Below, piece after piece: positions 13,901 to 22,900 of a DNA stretch of 64,000 nt (the stretch's first letter is position 1; every line of letters starts with the position of its first letter). The position numbers were made by a program, and so were the translations under genes. Source of the DNA: Branchiostoma floridae. Lineage: Eukaryota; Chordata; Leptocardii; Amphioxiformes; Branchiostomatidae. The stretch covers positions 13,909,035 through 13,973,034 of the forward strand of contig NC_049981.1 in the NCBI RefSeq assembly GCF_000003815.2, in the 5' to 3' direction. The notes beneath the pieces were generated by a model. It had not been told where the DNA came from. It worked only from the letters and a program-made list of their open reading frames with translations, and did not search any database.

Positions 13901-16900
13901 TCCTTGGGGAAATATGCAGGGTAGGATAATAAGAAAAGAAATATGATTAAAGTTGGACATAGAGCCCTTAATTTTGACTTGCAGTAACCCCTCAGTCATT
14001 GACCTTTGTACAGGGCATAAACTTTAGATAGAGTTAGAAGCACTGCAGGCCATTCCCATATCTCTTCTGAAACTCATAACTATAAAGATTCACACAAGAA
14101 TTCAGGCTCTGTATCTACATGTACATGTATGTCTCTCTCTCTCTATAGCCAGTATAACATCTTTCTATATAACACAACAGCTTGAATTCATCTAAAGCTG
14201 GTATAACTGTTTTTTGACATGGCACACCAGCTTGAATTCATTTACAACTGTTAAAAGTTGTAATTGAAGTAGGATCAAGCTTGTGTTTAGCAATCACTCA
14301 AGGCGCTGTAAACTGTCACTATGGACAGTTAGTCACATACTGGTCATACCACAGTTAATAAACTACACACATTGTCAGTTCCGACATAGATTTCTATTTC
14401 TTATCAGATACAAGATTTAGTGTAAGTTTGTCCAGGCGGTGATGTCCCTGTAGCTCGATCGACCTGACAGTTAAGCTCCTCTTTCCAAGTAGTTGATAAC
14501 TGGGAGACCCTGGTTCAAATCCTTGGAAGGGCATTCAGGGCAGCACTTAATCAAGTTAATGTCTTTCCGAAGGGATGCAGAGACATGGGGGTTCTGTTTT
14601 CAAGTCAGGTCTTGAGCAAGTCAAAGGAGAAGGGCTAGCAAACCCTTCCTGTAGAAATATACCCTGCTTCTGAAACAGCAAGGAAACTTGCCACCATACA
14701 AATATATGTGCCACTAGGTACTGTATTTAGGGTCTGAACAAAACGAACGAACAGCTTGTACCTATACCTGTTCAGGTACTTTGGACCTGTACCTTAACAA
14801 GGTACACCGTGCCAGTACACAGACATGTAGCCCCTGTATATATATTGATATTCCAAATCATTTCCCACCCTTGTAGGAAGATGTCTCATCGTTCTCAGAC
14901 TTGGAGAAGCTGCTTTTGTACCTGAAGCTGCCACAGGGGGTGCCAGGAAGAATGAAGAGTTTAAACCACAGAAGTAAGGAAGTCAAACTGTTTTCTCTAA
15001 TACAACAACAGCATCATGCTCTACGTGTATGTTACGGCTGCTTAACTACATGTTACATCAGGTAAAGGTACAAAGGCTAAAGTATTTGACAACGCAACTT
15101 TCTATCGTTACTCATGACAGAAACATGAGAAGATAATTGATAGATAAATAATAAGTTAACAGGATATCTAATTAGTATTTCGACTATATCTCATCTGTTC
15201 AGGTATCTTTTATAGAGAACCCATGCTTTTGAAAGGAACTCAAATCAAAATGGTGCTGATTTCAGTGACCATACAATGTTTCTATCCATACTATCAAGAA
15301 ATTTTCATCTTTATAGTCAGAACAACACATTTTGGTAACAAAATAAGCCAAAAGATCTTCTTTTCAATCTAGTAGTAGAACTAGTATGAAGCACTAGTAC
15401 TAATGAAAACTTGTTTTATAGTGTGCTTTAAATATTGTTCCTTTGAAGTTTGACAAGTGAAGTGTCAAATTTATAAATTATTAGTAATAAGCTTTTATGT
15501 CAATGTCTGTAGTGCACAGCCCTCCGGTATTGCTTCTCGTGTGGAGCAGACCAACGCTCTACACTGGATCCGCAGTCATCTGGAGGTACATCCCGACACT
15601 TCCCTGCCAAAACAGGACGTGTTCGACGAGTACAAGTAAGTGGGACTGCTTCAACCTTAGTCTTATCAATATCATGATAGAATTTGTTGCATTTAATTTA
15701 GAACTCTTTGCATGTCACTTGATTTATGTCCGGTGCCTCTCCGCCTCTGCCACCTAAACCGCTAGGCTGCCCAGTAGTCTTGATCTTGCATGGCCTTCCC
15801 CATGCTTTCCTTTGCTCTTTGCATAATCGGAAAAATTGCATTAGAAAAACACTGTACAAGAGGTAATGTTTGCAAGGATTTAAATTTCTGGTGGACAAAA
15901 ATGTAATGTTTGTGGAGGTTTAAGTTTGCTGTTGAAATGGGGGTAGGCAGACTGACAACAGAAGGAAAGTTTGCATGGTTGCTTTCATGAAAACCATGAA
16001 CATAAACCACAGCTAACATTTCCCATCTCAATGTAGTGCCAAAGACAATAGGCCAGTTCACATTTTCACATACACTTGCCCAGTGTGATGCATTGTGGGT
16101 ATTATGTCAAAATGGGACACCTGAGAGTCAGCACGTCACCGGAACGTACTGCGCCTGCGCGAAAAGTATAGACATGATAATCTCCTGGTTTACTGAATGT
16201 CCTCATTTAAGAAAGTGTGTGCGTATATAAGGGTAAAACTCCGTGTACGTTTTACATGAAGCCATGTCTCTAACATATACTGTGCAACAAGCGGGATTTC
16301 AATGCAATGTTAAAAAAACAACCAGTGTTCGCGCAGGCGCAGTACGTTCCGGTGACGTGCTCTGAGAGTCTAACATAAAACATGTCTAGACATCTAGCAT
16401 CCATGATTGACCAGACAAGACTGTCAAGAAGTTAGCGATCCTCACCTGTGACTGTGCACATGCACAGTTTAAACTTTGAACTGGCTTATTGTGATAGAAA
16501 GAATGTTCATACCACAAAGTGCACAGTCAATATATAGGACCAATTCTATGTGTACTATTGTCTGCAGGATATTGTACAGAGCTGCATCTTCCTTGCTGCC
16601 TCTGTGTTTCTGCCTGCACAGATAAAAGAATAGTTGCTGGTGTCTGTTCTGTTGTCACATTACCATGGCAACGGGCTAGAAGAGATCCAACTGACAACTT
16701 TTACTTTACTGAACTGTTTGACAGATATTGTGCTGACAGGGCTCGTGACTGCGACTAGATTTGGTCGCAATGCGATCGTAATTTTAATAATGCGCCTATT
16801 TTTTAAATGATGGTCGCACGGCGCGCCAATAAAAAAATGAGCAAAAAAATCAAAATTTACCGGTACGCCCTTATTTCCCCCCGAAAACTTCGCTCAAAGT

Positions 16901-19900
16901 TAAAAATTCGCCGATTCCGGCCTTCACCGAGCCGCCATTTTGATTCTAACTCAAGTCTCGCGCAAGTCTCGCAGTAACTCACATCTCGCGAATCGCGAGA
17001 GTCGCACCCCATTGGCCATTTCGGCGTGACGTAGCTCACCCAAGCGCCATTATTGGTGGAATATCTGATATCCCCGCTGTGATCGTGGGAAAAATCACGC
17101 AGGAACGCTTCAAAAGCATGTAACTTTGACGAAAACTCATCGAATGCCTTAAGTCCTTGGTGATAAGTACATGTATTGGATTCTTTTGGAGTTTTTTTGC
17201 TTGTTTGTCGGTGGAATGCGGGAAAAACAACAGCTAATGCGACGATGACAAACTGGGGAGGGGGGCGGTGTCGGCACTGAAGTCGTAGAAAATGTTGAAC
17301 GGAGGTCGCGATTTTTTCACGGTTCCTTCAGATATTACTTTTGTTGCAGTGTTTATTTTCAAAAGACTGATAAATAGATGTTGTTTGTTGGGAAAAGTTC
17401 GATTGATTTGCCCTTCGAACACATCTTTTCTGCTAGATTTTTTCAACTGAAATAATGAATTGTTTGTACACAGATTTTTCTATATAAGTTAACACTGATG
17501 TCACAGGCTAGAAGTAAACCTCTAATTTTTCAGTGCATCTATTTTCAGCTATGTTCTTAACAAAGTAGAAGAGATACAAAAGAAATACAAGATGTACCTG
17601 ACAGTCCTGGCTACACTTTCTCCTCTGTTGGTTTGCAGATTTTCTTGTAGACTTCTTTAGTTTTTTGTTGTTGTATATTTAACAGTCAAGTTTCACCTTT
17701 AGCAGTAAGGTTAATTCACTCTTCCTGATTGTGTGTATTAACTTATGAAACATTATAAAAATCATATATTGTAAGGAATCAGTGTTATATTACTTGAAAG
17801 TGATCTCATGTATTCTCTTGTTTCTTGTTTGGTTACTGGGTAATTATGTATAATATATTAATTCTTTAAGCCATACCCACCTCTAGTCAAAAACATTGAT
17901 TATTGGAGTAATACTTTGTATGGCTTCAGACGTTTGCTTGTGCTCCCAACCTTTCATAGTGGTGCTCCTAACTTTTTGCTGACGCTCCTAAGTTTTAGGA
18001 GTTAGGAGCGCCATGCTCCTAGGTCAAAAAGTTAGTCTGGAGCCCTGTGCTGGTACTGTCTATACTTTATAGGTTCACGGCCCTGTTCGTTGTTGTTCCT
18101 CACCTTGTAGTGTACAGTGAAACTACCCTGGGAACCAGATTTTTAGCCAGGGTCAGCCAAGAATCTGTTCAGCAGCCAAAACAGTTCTTTCCGAGTACCT
18201 TAGATTATAAAACACTCCGGGATTTGTCATGCAGGTAGATTTTGCTAGCCTGGCTAAAAGTCTGGTTTCCATGGGTAAGTTGCACATAAGGTAGCAAGTT
18301 TCCTTGCTGCTTCAGTAGCAGGGTATTATATATTCTAAAGGGAGGGGTTGCTAGCCCTTTCCCTAACGTACTCCAGGGACGTATGCAAATACATGTACGT
18401 TGATCTCCCTGTTATAAACTGATTGGAATTCAACTGTGAGGCAGCTACCAGTTGAGCTACAGGGACATCCATACACAGTCCTACTTCATGAATATTTAAA
18501 CATCAATATCCCCTTTTCCCAGAACCTACTGTGACAACATGAAGTATCGCAACTTGAGTCCTGCAGACTTTGGCAAGATGATGAAGATGGCATTTCCCAA
18601 CCTGAAGGCACGCCGTCTGGGCACTCGCGGGAACTCCAAGTACTGTTACGGTGGGCTGCGGAAAAAGTCGGAACTCCAGCCTCCCTCCTTCCCCTCTCTG
18701 GACCTCCCCTCTAAGTCAGATCAGGTTTGTACACATTATATTAGTGTCAGATCAGCATAGTACAGCTTCTATTAGTGTGGAAGTTCACCTGTGGCAGTGA
18801 TTCATAGGCAAAGGTTCCATTGAAAAAAGACCAAATCTTTACATGGAGAGAAAATTTTCTTCTTCATATTTGAATGAAACTTATTCCTCACATCAAGTTG
18901 TAGCTTTTTATGATTATCAGAAATATTAAACTTTTTCATTTATTCACCAGATTAACTCATCTACGAGCCTACTCCAAAGCCTGTCATGTCCAGCTGAACA
19001 AAACGATGACCAGATTGTATCAGCGGCGAGTTACCTGATATGCGAGTGGGCGCAGGGCGCTCTCAAACGGTCATTCGACACTGTGCTTGACCTGGCCCGG
19101 TACCTGATACTCAACAACGTGGTAAGGTCATGTTCACTGTCAAAGGGAACAGTACTTTGCAATTATTGATGTGTTGTGACACATTTCATCAAGAGCTTTT
19201 AAAACATCCTATTCAGCAATGTAAGATGGTTTCCAAAAATGTGGTATGGAAATATGATAATATTGATACATTGTATGCTGCATTGTAACCAAAACAATTT
19301 ACACTTACAAGATACAAGACAGTGAAACCTGTCTATAGCAGATCCGCAAGGGACTGGTCAAATTTTACAACTATAAAGAAAGGTAAGGCGCCGGACCCGG
19401 TAAGGCACCAGACCCGGTAGGCTTCCAGACCTGGTAAGCTTCCAGACCTGGTAAGCTGCCGGACCCGGTAAGGCGCCGGACCCGGTAAGGCATCGGACCC
19501 GGTAAGCTGCCGAACCCGGTAAGCTGCAGGACCCGTTGAGCTGCCGGACCCGGTGAGCTGCCGGACCCGGTGAGCTGCCGGACCCGGTGAGCTGCCGGAC
19601 CCGGTGAGCTGCCGGACCCGGTGAGCTGCCGGACCCGGTGAGCTGCCGGACCTGGTGAGCTGCCGGACCCGGTAAGGCGCCGGACACGGTAAGGTGCCAG
19701 GCCCGGTAAGCTGCCGGACCCGGTAAGCTGCCGGACCCGGTAAGCTGCCGGACCCGGTAAGCTGCCGGACCCGGTAAGGCGCCGGACCCGAAAAGCTGCT
19801 GGACCCGGTAAGCTGCCGGACATGGTAAGGCCCCGGACCCGGTAAGCTGCCGAACCCGGTAAGCTGCCGGACCCGGTAAGGCGCCGGACCCGGTAAGCTG

Positions 19901-22900
19901 CTGGACCCGGTAAGGCGCCGGACCCGAAAAGCTGTTGAACCCGGTAAGCTGCCGTACACGGTAAGGCGCCGGACACGGTAAGGTGCCGGGCCCGGTAAGC
20001 TGCCGGACCCGGTAAGCTGCCGAACCCGGTAAGCTGCCGGGCCCGGTAAGGCGCCGGACCCGGTAAGGCGCCGGACCCGGTAAGGCGCCGGACCCGGTAA
20101 GGCGCCGGACCCGGTAAGCTGCCGGACCCGGTAAGGCGCCGGACCCGGTGAGCTGCCGGACCCGGTGAGCTGCCGGGCCTGGTAAGCTGCCGGACCCGGT
20201 AAGCTGACGGACCCGGTAAGGCGCCGGACCCGGTAAGCTGCTGGACCCGGTAAGGCGCCGGACCTGAAAAGCTGCTGAACCCGGTAAGCTGCCGTACACG
20301 GTAAGGCGCCGGACACGGTAAGGTGCCGGGCCCGGTAAGCTGCCGGACCCGGTAAGGCCCCAGACCCGGTAAGCTGCCGAACCCGGTAAGCTGCCGGGCC
20401 CGTTAAGCTGACGGATCCGTTAAGCTGACGGACCCGGTGAGCTGCCGGACCCGGTGAGCTGCCGGACCCGGTGAGCTGCCGGACCCGGTGAGCTGCCGGA
20501 CCCGGTAAGCTGCCGGACACGGTAAGCTGCCGGACACGGTAAGCTGCCGGATCCGGTAAGGCGCCGGACCCAGTAAGGCGCCGGACCCGGTGAGCTGCCG
20601 GACCCAGTAAGTATATAGGGACCACCTGTTTACCCGGTAAGCTGCCGGACCTGGTAAGGCGCCGGACCCGGTAAGCTGCCGGACCCGGTAAGTATATAGG
20701 GAGCACCTGTTTACCCGGTAAGCTGCCGGACCCGGTGAGATGTTGGACACGGTAAGTATGTAGGGACCACCTGTTTACATAGATACAAGTTTTTCTGTTA
20801 CCTGTTCTTGATCAGTTATGGCTGTGCATATTAAAAAAAGGCACTGTTTTATATTTTCCTGGACAGGTGTACTTAGTTTACTTGTTTTGTGTTACACCTG
20901 CAGGTTTCAAGGGCGTCAACAGCTGCCTTCACAGTACTCCACGCAGGTGACAAGGCCACAACGTCACCACGGGCTGGCTCAGCCAATGGGGGAGCCTCCC
21001 TGAAACCGTTGCTGTCACCGTCACCGTTTGGTAAACCACTGGATGCAAAGCAACAGTTACAGCGGAAAATCCACAGGAAACAACAGGTAGAGGAATCCTT
21101 CTCTGGAGATAGTTTCTTCAGTCAATTTAACAACAAGCAAAAAGTAGAGCAAGCTGTTGTTGTTTTTGGTTAGATTTGTTCCAAAATAGGAATAATGAAT
21201 TTTTAGTACACAAACACAAAGGTGCACAGACTTGCATTAAATTGCCCTTACATTCACATTAATTGATTGAGACATTTTAGAATCTTTTGCCATTACTGTT
21301 TTGAAAAAAACATCCACTTGTGTTGATGAAAAAGCCATATAAAAGAGTAGTACAGGAGAATGAGAGATTACATTCGTCAATCAATATATCAAAGATAGAA
21401 CAAATCTACAGTCTAGAACCATTTGATTTAAATTTTAATCTGTGACACAATGCTGATTCAGAGGCATTCAGTTCGGAAGTTCAAGTTCCATGTAGAAAGA
21501 CTGATTTATATTTAGATTGTCTTTAGAAGAGAGAGCTGTAATTGTTTTTATGTACTCAAATATTTTGCTTTCTTTAAAAATTTGCAGGCTGAACAGCTTA
21601 GGAAGTTACGAGAAGAACAAGGTGTACCGGCATCTCAAGCAGCAGAACAGGTCACCCCTCCTCAAACACCTACCAATCAGGGAGCATCTTTCCAGCTGCC
21701 AACCAATCAGGTACCAGTTTCCCCCATCAAGCAGACCAACCAGGTTGCAGCTGTCATTATCAAAGTAACGAATCCTGTGACAGCTTCTTCCATGAATCTG
21801 ACCAATCAGGTGCCTGCTTCCTCCATTGCTCAGGCAGATAAATATGAGACTGTGACATCAGCGAAACCCTCCGGCTCAGGGGATGAAAACAAACACAAGA
21901 CACAAGACAAAGGACCAACAACAAGTAAGAAAGGTGACCAGGATACTGGAGTGTCATGTCCCTTGAACAGTGCGCCTAAAACTCAGGATGCTTCTAAGGC
22001 AAGTGCAGAAGCTGTGAACTCAGGAAAAGTATCAAAGGGGGGTAAAACTGCCACATCAAGTGCTGCTGGACAGGCAAAGAAAACGGTAGCTCCAGGGGAA
22101 AATAAGACTGTTGTAAACTCAGCAACAGTTGTCCTGCAAGGCATATCAGAGACTAGCAAGACTGTGAGTGCAGGAGGTGTGTCTCCAAGGGACTCGCTGA
22201 CTTTAACTGTCACTTCTACAACTAGCTCATCCCAGGGAAAGTCTTCAAACAGTGCCTTTGGAAAACAGGCTGTCAAGTCAGGTAGAAAAGAATCCCCTGG
22301 CAAGGTGACAACACAGAGGACAACACCAAACGTAGTGGTTGCTCCAAAGGGTAGCATCCCCACCATCGCGGTGACGCTCCCGTATATCTACAAACTTGTC
22401 TCACCTGTCGTAACTACGTCCTCCTATTCTTCAACCGCTCCAACTACCTCTTTGCAATTGAACGCTGCTGTATCCAGCCAGAAACCGTTGTCCACAGCCG
22501 TGCCTGTCGGCACCGTCCTCTCTACGGGAACAGCGCCAATCATCCGTGTGGTTTCCTTGGCAACCACTGGGGCCCCACCGGCTTCAATTTCTAGCGCATC
22601 AGGGCATCTTGCTGCCCTCGCAACACGACAAGTAGCAACCAACCAGAAACCTGGCACTGCGGTTGTAGCAATCCCTCAGATATACACCACAACCAGTGAA
22701 AGCACCATGGCTGTTCCCATTGCTACGGTGACATCATCTGTTGCCAAGGCAACAGAGGTTACCATGGTGACAACACCATCCCTTGTCTCAACAACATGCA
22801 AGGCGAAGATTGCTGTATCAGCAGCTTCGGAGAAGAGACCAGCCAGTGAAGCCTCGTCGCCTGCAAAACGATTGGCCGTGAGCCGGGTTGTGGAAGATAG

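Noticed and set aside
19333-20706. 457-residue open frame (plus 313 and 201 residue relatives) on the minus strand with [17 protein letters not shown]-like repeats
   Set aside because: All three minus frames are open because the 17 bp unit lacks stops and shifts frame each copy; the region is an intronic minisatellite.
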